From JBFGCA01 sp041567315 (GTDB lineage: Bacteria; Acidobacteriota; Thermoanaerobaculia; Multivoradales; JAHEKO01): a stretch of 14,803 nucleotides of DNA. The first letter of the stretch is position 1, and each line of letters starts with the position of its first letter. This document shows positions 1 through 5,748 of this stretch, piece after piece. The DNA is taken from the NCBI GenBank assembly GCA_041567315.1, contig JBFGCA010000118.1, forward strand, positions 1 through 14,803. The letters run 5' to 3'. The position numbers and the translations under genes are program-made. The notes below the pieces were generated by a model that was given only the letters and a program-made list of their open reading frames with translations, ran no database searches and was not told the origin of the DNA.

Positions 1-418
1 AGTAGCTCGATGCTAGATGGCAAACATGATGAGGGAGCCACTGCAGTCGCCCCTCGAAGCCCAAAGCTTCAAATTGCCGTGGAATCGACAATAGGCTCTC
101 ATAGAAGCGCTGCTCTCCATCCGGAGTTCCCCAGCTGCCCTCAATGGTTGGCTCTGCAAAGTCTCTGTTCTTCAGGCGCTCTTCAGGAAGAAAGGAGATT
201 CCAATAAAGGAGACATCTGCAAGAGAAATATGCGCTTTGTTCAAGCAATACTCGATGGACTTCATGGGTAACTCATGCGCATTGTCGATCGCTGCAACTT
301 TTCCATGTTTACACCGTGACAAGCGCTCCTCTTCGATAGCTGCGAGGATACGACCATCATGCACTAAACAGGCTGATGTTTCATGGTAAACACAGTTGAT
401 ACCTAAGACATAAGTCAT
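1..418 (-). CDS. Carbamoyltransferase, NodU/CmcH/TobZ family (N-terminal part, cut by window edge)
   Basis: The minus-strand frame is open from an ATG at 418 to the left edge, giving 139 residues with no stop. It begins with the family's signature: a hydrophobic strand and glycine (VLGIN), then HETSACLV at residues 12-19, DGRILAAIEEERLSR at 21-35, and near the cut end HHVCHLASSY at 130-139, matching the conserved HHxxHxxS stretch of the Kae1-like domain that holds the metal. Family members run to roughly 550-600 residues, so most of the gene, including the YrdC-like domain, lies outside. Such enzymes transfer a carbamoyl group from carbamoyl phosphate, via an adenylate, to a hydroxyl on a natural product, antibiotic or Nod-factor-like glycan; the acceptor here is unknown. 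The gene starts 10 bases after its upstream neighbour's stop, so the pair is probably one operon. A GAG near 428-430 is a weak ribosome site. Base composition is far more AT-rich than the core genes to the right. Confidence 0.88.
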   Translation of the reverse strand, partial: MTYVLGINCVYHETSACLVHDGRILAAIEEERLSRCKHGKVAAIDNAHELPMKSIEYCLNKAHISLADVSFIGISFLPEERLKNRDFAEPTIEGSWGTPDGEQRFYESLLSIPRQFEALGFEGRLQWLPHHVCHLASSY

Positions 419-428
419 CTTTATGAAC

Positions 429-1193
429 TCATGCCTCTAGAATTGGTGCTGGAATGTCTACGACCAAAAACGAGTCTTGAGTGATATAGAAGCGATTTAG
501 TCGATCTTGTAGAGCGATGGGTACTTTTGTAAACTTTTCGCGGTAAAGGCGTTTATAGTGGGCAATTAGCTGGCGCATCCTCTCTGGCGCCTCTTCTCGG
601 TGAAGCTTGACTAGCATTTGGTAAGTGTTGTAGCTATTATTTATGTGGTCGCTGTGGTACTGTCTTAGGTCCGTATACAGGTCGATCAGGACCTCTGCTG
701 GCCACAGGGCATCGAGCATTGGCTTGTTGTAAGGCTTGTTTAGCATACTAATCAAGAGGTGGTGCAACAAACGAATATTGTGATATCTAAGCTCCGCTGT
801 CTCTGCTATGATCTCATCGGTAATAGCGACGTCGTCAGTCATAAGTCCATACTCAAGTTTACCATACTTGCGTATCTTTTCAAGATCTTCTTGCAGAACA
901 TCGTTATGGCAATCTTCTTGCTTCAGTAAGTCTGTGACCAACACTTTCACGCGGTCATATGCGTTCACCAGGTACGACCTTGAGTCTTTTGTTAGCGCAT
1001 TTAGTTCTTTTTCAAGGACGACATCCAAACTATAAATAATTGAGTGGACAAAGTAGAGTAGCGGCGCGTATCTAAAGACTCTTTCAAATGGTATGTCATG
1101 AAGGGGAAAGTACTCTCTCGTAAAGTAGTGTAATAAGTCAGCCGTTTTTTTTGAACCTTTATACAGAATTGGATAAGAGATATTGTTTTTCAT
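429..1193 (-). CDS. Unrecognised 254-residue, predicted all-helical protein upstream of the carbamoyltransferase
   Basis: I do not recognise this protein. It starts at an ATG (1193) with a good Shine-Dalgarno AGAGG (rc of 1200-1204) six bases upstream. It has no signal peptide and no long hydrophobic membrane segment, and it is rich in Leu, Tyr, His and charged residues, suggesting a soluble helical protein. Two stretches vaguely recall class I isoprenoid synthase-like folds: LLYFVHSIIYSLDVVLEKE (about residues 45-63), where an Asp-rich motif would sit but lacks the paired aspartates, and TDLRQYHSDHINNSYNTY (about residues 175-195), which resembles the DLRxxxxD / NSE-type region. This is a weak motif impression, not an assignment. 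The gene is the first of an apparent two-gene unit with the carbamoyltransferase, so it may make or modify the carbamoyl acceptor (inference). AT-rich composition marks it as foreign to the GC-rich host background. Confidence 0.8.
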   Translation of the reverse strand: MKNNISYPILYKGSKKTADLLHYFTREYFPLHDIPFERVFRYAPLLYFVHSIIYSLDVVLEKELNALTKDSRSYLVNAYDRVKVLVTDLLKQEDCHNDVLQEDLEKIRKYGKLEYGLMTDDVAITDEIIAETAELRYHNIRLLHHLLISMLNKPYNKPMLDALWPAEVLIDLYTDLRQYHSDHINNSYNTYQMLVKLHREEAPERMRQLIAHYKRLYREKFTKVPIALQDRLNRFYITQDSFLVVDIPAPILEA

Positions 1194-1279
1194 AGAACAC
1201 CTCTGGTTCTTAACGATTCATTTGGTGAAGTTGGAGCGTTTGGACTGTAGCGCAGCAAGCACAGGCAGGTAGGCGCTCG

Positions 1280-1815
1280 GCGCCGCCTGCAAGGGCGCGG
1301 GTGACCTCGGCGAAGGCGAGGAGCAGGATCTGCTGGAGATGCCCCACGGCTCGGCGGTGGCTTTCGAGCTGTGCCGATGTTGGACACGGCCGCGAGGCCT
1401 TGGACCAGCTCGGCGGCCAATTCCAGCCTGATTCACAGGGCACGGATGAGACCGGCGGTGCCGGTATCGAGGCGCGAGATGGCTGGCAGTTGGTTCGCCA
1501 CTGAGTACTGGGCGGCCGGGTGTCGACGCCGGCGAGGAAGCGGCAGAGCCCGTCACGGTGCTCGCGGCAGGTCGAGTACACGGCTTTGCTCGCGGGCAGG
1601 TGGTCGAGCATGGCCGCCTCTAACGCGTGGACCAGCTGCCGGGGCTCGCCCGAGGCCGGAATCAGGTAGTAACAGCGGCGGCTGACCAGGTGGTCGCCGC
1701 TCAGGCTGAAGAAGATCGAGGGCGATCGGATTGTTCTGCTGGAAACAGGCAAAGAGCCAGCCGTCGGCTCCCAGTTCGGCTACGGCTTCTTCGCTGGCTG
1801 GCAGGCGGTTGGCGA
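1280..1815 (-). pseudogene. Decayed N-terminal domain of an M24B Xaa-Pro peptidase-like protein
   Basis: Reading the minus strand and changing frame, a continuous family-like sequence appears: GADGWLFACFQQNNPIALDL, then SGDHLVSRRCYYLIPASGEP with LVHALEAAMLDHLP, then QYSVANQLPAISRLDTGT with GLIRAL, then LAAELVQGLAAVS, then AQLESHRRAVGHLQQI. This order matches the creatinase-type N-terminal domain of M24B Xaa-Pro aminopeptidase/dipeptidase proteins. The frame shifts near 1698-1712, near 1515-1525 and near 1370-1380, and a TGA sits at 1433-1435 where the family has a glycine (GGA to TGA fits). The metal-binding catalytic M24 domain is missing: similarity stops at about 1280, shortly before the AT-rich block. 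It is therefore a broken and truncated gene, not a functional peptidase. Confidence 0.72.
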
Positions 1816-1996
1816 TCAACGCTCTCCTCGGCTAACGGACAGTGGTGTCCAATCCTACTCGATGGCGACGCTGGCCGGAGTTCTGAAACAGGCTTTCTAA
1901 TGACGGCGCGAGTAGCTTTGTTTCTACGCCGGCCTTGGTAGAGGATTTGTAATAACATTTCTGTATGGTTGCCTGCACTGACGGAATCCGGTCACT
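1816..1996. other. Spacer between two decayed genes; no gene recognised
   Basis: This stretch lies between the peptidase remnant and the oxidase remnant and is less GC-rich than the core genome. Short open frames cross it on both strands, but none resembles a family I know. A five-base inverted repeat (GGACA at 1837-1841, TGTCC at 1846-1850) could be a trace of a mobile-element end but is too short to call. Confidence 0.4.
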
Positions 1997-2293
1997 GATT
2001 CTGATGATGCCGAAGCTCCCTTGGCCGCCGCCGCGAACCGCCCAGAACAGATCCGGGTAGTGGGCCGCCGACACGCCCTGCAGGACTTCCGCCCGCCGGT
2101 CGCGACAGACCACTTTGTCGACGCCGGTCAGGTGGTCGACCGTCAGGCCGTGCAAGCGCGACAGGAGCCCCTAGCCACCGCCGGTGATGTGTCCCCTCAG
2201 CCCGACCGAATAGCACGAGCCCGCCGGAGGGTGCGGCCGTAGAGGTTCTTTAACACCCGGTGCATCCCCCAGTTGTCGAAGCCGGTGGCGACC
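1997..2293 (-). pseudogene. Fragment of a FAD-linked (berberine-bridge/PCMH-type) oxidase
   Basis: On the minus strand, VATGFDNWGMHRVLKNLYGR reads in one frame up to about 2228, then continues after a one-base shift as PPAGSCYSVGLRGHITGGG. A TAG follows at 2171-2173, where the family has an aromatic residue (GGGYG or GGGFG). The same frame resumes as GLLSRLHGLTVDHLTGVDKV and DLFWAVRGGGQGSFGIIRI. These are the hallmark flavin-binding stretches of PCMH-type FAD-linked oxidases: the GGHxxGGGxG loop, RxHGLxxD, and DLFWAxRGGGxGxFG(I/V). Both the N-terminal part with the flavin-attaching His/Cys and the C-terminal substrate domain are absent. With a shift, a stop and both ends missing, it cannot be functional. 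It abuts the IstB remnant in the same orientation. Confidence 0.78.
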
Positions 2294-2323
2294 CATGTCC
2301 GAGATCGGGATGACGACGACGTC

Positions 2324-2700
2324 GCTCACCATCGTCGAGCGCCGCTCGTAGCGGTCGGCCAGGATGTGGAAGAGGATCTCGCCGCCGGTGCGGTCGAAGG
2401 GGACGAAGCCCAGCTCGTCGCAGATGAGCAGGTCCACCCGCTGCAGCTAGCGCTGGAAGCGCCCGAGCTCGCGTTCGTCGCGGGCCTCGACGAGGTCGCG
2501 CACCGGATCGGCGGCACGGCGAAAGAGCACCCGGCAGCGCCGCTGGGTGGCCTCGCTACCCAGAGCGATGGCGAGATGGGCCTTGCCGGTGCCGGTCGGG
2601 CCGGCGAAGACGACGTCCTCGGCCCGGTCGAGGTAGTCGCAGCTTGCCAGCTCGGCAAGCCTGCCAGTCGATCTGCTCGAGGGTCTTTGTGATCGGGAGA
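2324..2700 (-). pseudogene. IS21-family IstB-type ATPase remnant
   Basis: The minus strand encodes ITKTLEQIDWQA in one frame (about 2693-2655), then after a shift LAELASCDYLDRAEDVVFAG with Walker A GPTGTGKAH, LAIALGSEA and VRDLVEARDERELGRFQR. An in-frame TAG at 2447-2449 is followed in the same frame by LQRVDLLICDELGFVPFDRT (Walker B DELG) and LADRYERRSTMVS, after which similarity ends. This is the usual order of IstB, the AAA+ helper of IS21-family transposition. The stop replaces a residue where the family often has Gln (CAG to TAG). The partner transposase IstA and the IS ends are not visible nearby, so this is a relic rather than an active element. It is the only mobile-element trace I can support here. 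Confidence 0.85.
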
Positions 2701-2787
2701 CTGGGCGGCCTGGGTGACTCTTGCACCCAGACGCCAAACCGCCCGAAACGGTCAGCCACCTAGCTTGCTGATTTTATTGGCTCTAGT

Positions 2788-2864
2788 TGGTCGGGACGGC
2801 GAGATTTGAACTCGCGACCCCCTGAACCCCATTCAGGTGCGCTACCAGGCTGCGCCACGTCCCG
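2788..2864 (-). tRNA. tRNA-Pro (anticodon GGG)
   Basis: The minus strand folds as a standard 77-base tRNA. The 7-bp acceptor CGGGACG/CGTCCCG lies at 2858-2864 and 2792-2798, with discriminator A and an encoded CCA (rc of 2788-2790). The D-arm is GGCGCAGCCTGGTAGCGC-like. The anticodon stem CCTGA/TCAGG encloses loop ATGGGGT, giving anticodon GGG with G37, and the T-arm contains GTTCAAATC. It reads CCC and CCU. It begins about 15 bases after the MerR stop on the same strand with no promoter of its own visible, so it is probably processed from the ihfA-merR transcript. I recall the ihfA-merR-tRNA-Pro order from pseudomonads. Its 3' end faces the decayed and foreign DNA. Confidence 0.97.
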
Positions 2865-2879
2865 ACCGAGGGGTGTGGG

Positions 2880-3404
2880 CTAGGACGAAGCGTCGAGGAG
2901 GGCGAGGATCTCCCGCGCCTGCTCCAGGGCGCTCCGGACGCCCTTGCGGAGCATCTCTACCTGCTTGGCCGCGGCCGTGTCAACCCCGGCGGCGGCGGCC
3001 GGCTTGCCCGTCTTGCGGGGCTTCTTGGCCTTGCGGCCGGCGGCGGGCTTGGCGGCGGGGGCGCGGCGCTTGGGGGCCTTGGCGGGAGCCGCTGCGGCCT
3101 CGGCGGCGGGCGGCTTTTCGGGCTCCGGGGCCGCCTCCGCCGGGGCCGACTTGGGGCTGCCCTGCTCGGCCAGCTCGGCTTCGAGCTTTTTCTTGGCGCC
3201 GGCGATGGTGTAGCCCTCGTCGTAGAGGAGCTCCTTGATGCGGCCGATGACGGTGAGGTCGGCCTCGGTGTAGACCCGCTGGCCGGAGCGGCTCTTGTCG
3301 GGCTTCAGGGCCGGGAACTCGGTCTCCCAGTAGCGCAGGACGTAGGGCTGGATCGACAGGCGCTTACAGGCCTCGCCGATCTTGTAGTAGAGCTTCTTGG
3401 CCAC
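2880..3404 (-). CDS. MerR-family transcriptional regulator with Ala/Pro/Lys-rich tail
   Basis: The 174-residue protein starts at a GTG (3404), eight bases after the ihfA stop, with GGAG at 3417-3420. Residues 5-75 form the winged helix-turn-helix: YYKIGEACKRLSIQPYVLRY (6-25), WETEFPALKP (26-35), then SGQRVYTEADL with the wing arginine. This is the MerR subgroup that lacks an effector-binding domain and is often found beside ihfA. Residues 82-142 are an Ala/Pro/Lys/Arg-rich low-complexity stretch containing KAPKRRAPAAKP and GRKAKKPRKTGKP, resembling histone-H1-like basic tails. Residues about 143-172 form a predicted helix ending in REILALL, which may dimerise. Target genes and ligand are unknown. 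It is co-directional and nearly contiguous with ihfA upstream and tRNA-Pro downstream. Confidence 0.92.
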   Translation of the reverse strand: MAKKLYYKIGEACKRLSIQPYVLRYWETEFPALKPDKSRSGQRVYTEADLTVIGRIKELLYDEGYTIAGAKKKLEAELAEQGSPKSAPAEAAPEPEKPPAAEAAAAPAKAPKRRAPAAKPAAGRKAKKPRKTGKPAAAAGVDTAAAKQVEMLRKGVRSALEQAREILALLDASS

Positions 3405-3412
3405 GGGGGTGC

Positions 3413-3739
3413 TCAGCTCCTCTCGGCCGGTCCGGCGACGAGGCGCTTGAGGCGGTCGGCGGGGCGGAAGCTCAGACCGCGTTGCGGCGGAATGTAGATG
3501 GGGCGTCCGTTCGAGGGATCGACGCCGGGCCGGCCGGGGCGCTGGGTCACTTCGAATACGCCGAAATTCTGGATTCGGACCGGTTGGCCCTCGCGCAGCC
3601 GGCTCTTGACGGTCTTGAGGATGGTGTCGACCACTTCGGCTGCTTCGTGACGGGTCAGACCCCCGTGGAGTTCGTACACCACGTTCGCCAGGTCCGCCTT
3701 GTTGAGTCCTCGTCGGGGCTGTCCGCCGTTGCGGCTCAT
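3413..3739 (-). CDS. ihfA: IHF/HU-family nucleoid DNA-bending protein (IHF alpha-like)
   Basis: The 108-residue product has the complete HU/IHF fold. An N-terminal helical pair (LNKADLANVVYELHGGLTRH, residues 12-31) is followed by dimerisation helix VDTILKTVKSRLREG and strand VRIQNFGVFEV. The DNA-embracing beta-arm carries RPGRPGVDPSNGRPIYIP, and the end LSFRPADRLKRLV is typical. Such dimers bend DNA in the minor groove for replication, recombination and transcription. The symbol ihfA rests on its place immediately upstream of a MerR gene, a common ihfA context; from sequence alone it could be named HU. The N-terminus is about 10 residues longer than usual. The ATG has no Shine-Dalgarno: TTCCCTCCG precedes it. 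No better in-frame start is visible. A strong promoter lies upstream. Confidence 0.9.
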   Translation of the reverse strand: MSRNGGQPRRGLNKADLANVVYELHGGLTRHEAAEVVDTILKTVKSRLREGQPVRIQNFGVFEVTQRPGRPGVDPSNGRPIYIPPQRGLSFRPADRLKRLVAGPAERS

Positions 3740-3791
3740 CGGAGGGAAGCGCGTTCGAGCCTTAAAGTGACACCTCAGAGAATCTACATGA

Positions 3792-3820
3792 AGTATAGAG
3801 GCTCAACCGGCGACGGGCAA
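3792..3820 (-). promoter_or_regulatory. Sigma-70-like promoter for ihfA-merR-tRNA-Pro
   Basis: On the minus strand, -35 TTGCCC (rc of 3815-3820), a 17-base spacer and -10 TATACT (rc of 3792-3797) precede ihfA. Start of transcription would be near 3785, giving a leader of about 45 bases. It lies in the 101-base gap after der, which has no clear terminator. Confidence 0.6.
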
Positions 3821-3840
3821 GGGGATTCATAGCCGGAAAG

Positions 3841-5163
3841 CTATCGCTTGCGGACCACGATGCGGATGGGGATTCCGGCCAGATCGAGCTGCTCGCGGAG
3901 GGCGTTTTCGAGGTAGCGCCGGTAGGAGGCGCGGCGCGGCAGCGTGCGGTTGGCGAAGAGCATGAAGCTGGGGGGCGCGACCCCCACCTGGGTGGCGTAG
4001 TAGAGCTTCCAGGGTCGGCCGGCGGCGCTCGGCGGCCGGTGGCGGCCCGTGGCCGCGGCAAGAAGTCGGTTGACCTCGGTGGTGGACAGGCGGAGCCGGT
4101 AGCGCTCGAGCGCCGCGTCGACGGCCGGCAGCAGGCGGCCGACGCCGCGTCCCGTGAGGGCCGAGACGTTGACCCGCGGCGGACCTCCGGCCAGCCCGGC
4201 GAGCCGCGGCCAGCCGACCTCTTCGAGCCGCTTCCGGCCGGCCGGGTCGAGGAGGTCCCACTTGTTGACCACCGCCACCACCGCGCGGCCCAGCTCCCAG
4301 GCGGCACCGGCGATCGCCAGGTCGCCGGCGGTCACGCCGTCGGCGGCATCGATGACCAGCAGGGCGAGCTGGGCGCGCTCGATCTGGCGGCGGGCCATCA
4401 TCACGGCCAGCTCCTCGGGGGTGCCCGAGACCCGGCTGCGACGGCGAATGCCGGCGGTGTCGATCAGCAGGTAGCGGCGTTCTCCGGCCGTCAGGACCGA
4501 GTCGATGGGATCGCGGGTGGTGCCGGCCTCGGGCGAGACCAGCGCCCGCTGCTCCCCGAGCAGGCGATTGAGGAGCGAGGACTTGCCGACGTTGGGCCGG
4601 CCGACGATGGCGAGCCGCGGGGCGGGGTCCTCGGCCGGCGGGGCCGGCGCCGGCAGCCGCTCGAGAAGCGCCTCGCGGAGCGGTTCGAGCCCGCGGCCGT
4701 GCTCGGCCGAGACCAGCAGCAGCGGCTCGATCCCCAGACGCGAGAACTCGAGGTGGCTCTCCTGGGCGGCGCGGGTGTCGCCCTTGTTGACCACCAGCAG
4801 GGCCGGCTTGCCGTAGCGGCGCAGCTCCTCCCACACCCGCTCGTCGGCCGGCAGCAGCCCGGCCGCGCCGTCGACCATCAGGATCAGCAGGTCGCTCTCC
4901 TCCACCGCCATCAGCACCTGCCGGTTGAGGCCCAGCGGGTCGTCGCCGGGGACGAGGCCGCCGGTGTCGACCAGCAGCAGGGCGCGGCCCGGGGCCAGCT
5001 CGGCGGTGCCGGTGAGCCGGTCGCGGGTCACCCCCGGCCGGTCGTGGACGATCGCCTTCCGCTGGCCGATCAGGCGGTTGAAAAGCGTCGACTTGCCGAC
5101 GTTGGGCCGGCCGACGATGGCCGCCGTCGGGGTGGGGGCGGCGAGCCCGGGAGCCGGCTCCAT
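3841..5163 (-). CDS. der: Ribosome biogenesis GTPase Der (EngA)
   Basis: The 440-residue protein carries two consecutive Era-like GTPase domains and a C-terminal KH-like domain, the layout unique to Der, which acts in late assembly of the large ribosomal subunit. First domain: G1 GRPNVGKS (18-25), DTGG (66-69), NKGD (126-129). Second domain: G1 GRPNVGKS (188-195), DTAG (235-238), NKWD near 295. The last roughly 90 residues contain KLYYATQVGVAPPSFMLFAN and end in IRIVVRKR, typical of the KH domain. Length fits the family. I chose the ATG at 5163 because it is eight bases past the lipoprotein stop, with AGGAG (rc of 5175-5179) upstream. The frame stays open further upstream, but there it overlaps the lipoprotein gene and has no homology. 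The two genes are probably co-transcribed. Confidence 0.97.
   Translation of the reverse strand: MEPAPGLAAPTPTAAIVGRPNVGKSTLFNRLIGQRKAIVHDRPGVTRDRLTGTAELAPGRALLLVDTGGLVPGDDPLGLNRQVLMAVEESDLLILMVDGAAGLLPADERVWEELRRYGKPALLVVNKGDTRAAQESHLEFSRLGIEPLLLVSAEHGRGLEPLREALLERLPAPAPPAEDPAPRLAIVGRPNVGKSSLLNRLLGEQRALVSPEAGTTRDPIDSVLTAGERRYLLIDTAGIRRRSRVSGTPEELAVMMARRQIERAQLALLVIDAADGVTAGDLAIAGAAWELGRAVVAVVNKWDLLDPAGRKRLEEVGWPRLAGLAGGPPRVNVSALTGRGVGRLLPAVDAALERYRLRLSTTEVNRLLAAATGRHRPPSAAGRPWKLYYATQVGVAPPSFMLFANRTLPRRASYRRYLENALREQLDLAGIPIRIVVRKR
4580..4611. repeat. First copy of a 32-bp exact direct repeat inside der
   Basis: The 32 bases here are identical to 5090-5121. Both encode the G1/P-loop of the two GTPase domains, so the repeat comes from the internal duplication of the gene. 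The copies are 510 bp apart, a multiple of three. Confidence 0.85.
5090..5121. repeat. Second copy of the 32-bp direct repeat inside der
   Basis: Identical to 4580-4611; it encodes the P-loop of the first GTPase domain. Exact identity at the DNA level, including third codon positions, is more than the protein motif alone requires, although strong GC bias reduces the choice of codons. Confidence 0.85.
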
Positions 5164-5171
5164 GGCCGGGG

Positions 5172-5624
5172 CTACTCCTGAATGGTGCGGAAGAGCACCC
5201 GCCAGCGGCCGCCGTCCAGCTTGAGCTGGTACTTGACCCGGTTGGGCTGCTCCAGCACCTCGGCGAGCACGGTGTCGGTCCCGGCCACCACGCTCCGGAC
5301 GTCCCAGACCTCGTGGGTGGTGACGAAGGCGTTGGCGTAGTTCCAGCGCTGGACGTCCTCGATGGTGAGACTGCGGAAGGTCGGCTTGAAGACCCGGCCC
5401 TCGACCGCCAGGTCGTGGACCCGCTTCTCGACCCGGGCGATCTCCTTCTCGGCCACGAATTGGCGGAGCGGCTCGAGGTTGCCGGTGGCGTAGGCCTCGG
5501 CCAGGACCGGCAGGTAGGACTCCAGGAAATCGGCGATCTCGCGACGGTCGGTCTCGGGCTCGGGGCCGGTCCCGCAACCGGTAACGGCAATCGCGAGAAC
5601 TAAGGCGAAGAGCCAATACCTCAC
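5172..5624 (-). CDS. Small putative lipoprotein of unknown function
   Basis: The 150-residue product begins with a short lipoprotein signal: MRYWLFALVLAIAVTGC, with lipobox VTGC and the lipidated Cys at residue 17. It should therefore be anchored in a membrane facing the periplasm. The mature part starts with a Gly/Pro/Glu linker, then two amphipathic helices (about 28-75) and beta strands ending in YQLKLDGGRWRVLFRTIQE. This helix-then-sheet order and the ending resemble small IMS/NTF2-like lipoprotein domains, but I cannot name a family. The start is a GTG (5624) with no Shine-Dalgarno; a TAGACT hexamer lies six bases upstream, suggesting leaderless expression. It precedes der by eight bases, and a functional link between the two is not evident. 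Confidence 0.85.
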   Translation of the reverse strand: MRYWLFALVLAIAVTGCGTGPEPETDRREIADFLESYLPVLAEAYATGNLEPLRQFVAEKEIARVEKRVHDLAVEGRVFKPTFRSLTIEDVQRWNYANAFVTTHEVWDVRSVVAGTDTVLAEVLEQPNRVKYQLKLDGGRWRVLFRTIQE

Positions 5625-5630
5625 GAGAAA

Positions 5631-5636
5631 AGTCTA
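5631..5636 (-). promoter_or_regulatory. Candidate -10 box for a leaderless lipoprotein-der transcript
   Basis: TAGACT (rc of 5631-5636) ends six bases before the GTG start at 5624, the spacing expected when transcription begins at the start codon itself. No ribosome-binding sequence lies between. No convincing -35 is seen at the right distance, so this is a moderate-to-weak call. Confidence 0.4.
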
Positions 5637-5748
5637 GCAGTCCGTGGCGAGGACGAAGGGCCCCAAGAAGCGGGCGGCTGCCAGTGGCCCGTGACACCCG
5701 TGTGCCAGTGCCTGGGCGCCCTTGACAGCCGTTCTCGGCCCTGCACCA

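Larger units (their letters stand above)
1..1225. other. AT-rich, probably horizontally acquired block
   Basis: From the left edge to about 1225 the DNA is much richer in A+T (about 38% G+C on the line at 481-540) than the core genes (about 77% on the line at 11581-11640). The change is abrupt at about 1210-1260, between the ribosome site of the 254-residue gene and the end of the decayed peptidase. Codons such as AAA, TTA, ATA and AAT are common here and rare to the right. The left boundary is outside the window. No integrase, transposase or terminal repeat of the block is visible, so the mode of entry is unknown. Confidence 0.7.

Noticed and set aside
1837..1850. Short inverted repeat as a possible IS end
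   Set aside because: Five-base arms are expected by chance. No matching second end or target duplication was found.
3841..5697. An extended 618-codon reading of der
   Set aside because: The extra N-terminal part overlaps the lipoprotein gene in another frame and has no Der homology. The ATG at 5163 gives the normal length.
5640..5748. Possible small RNA or terminator between rnr and the lipoprotein
   Set aside because: Only 4-5 base inverted repeats and a twice-repeated CACTGGCA were seen, with no T-run and no convincing promoter.
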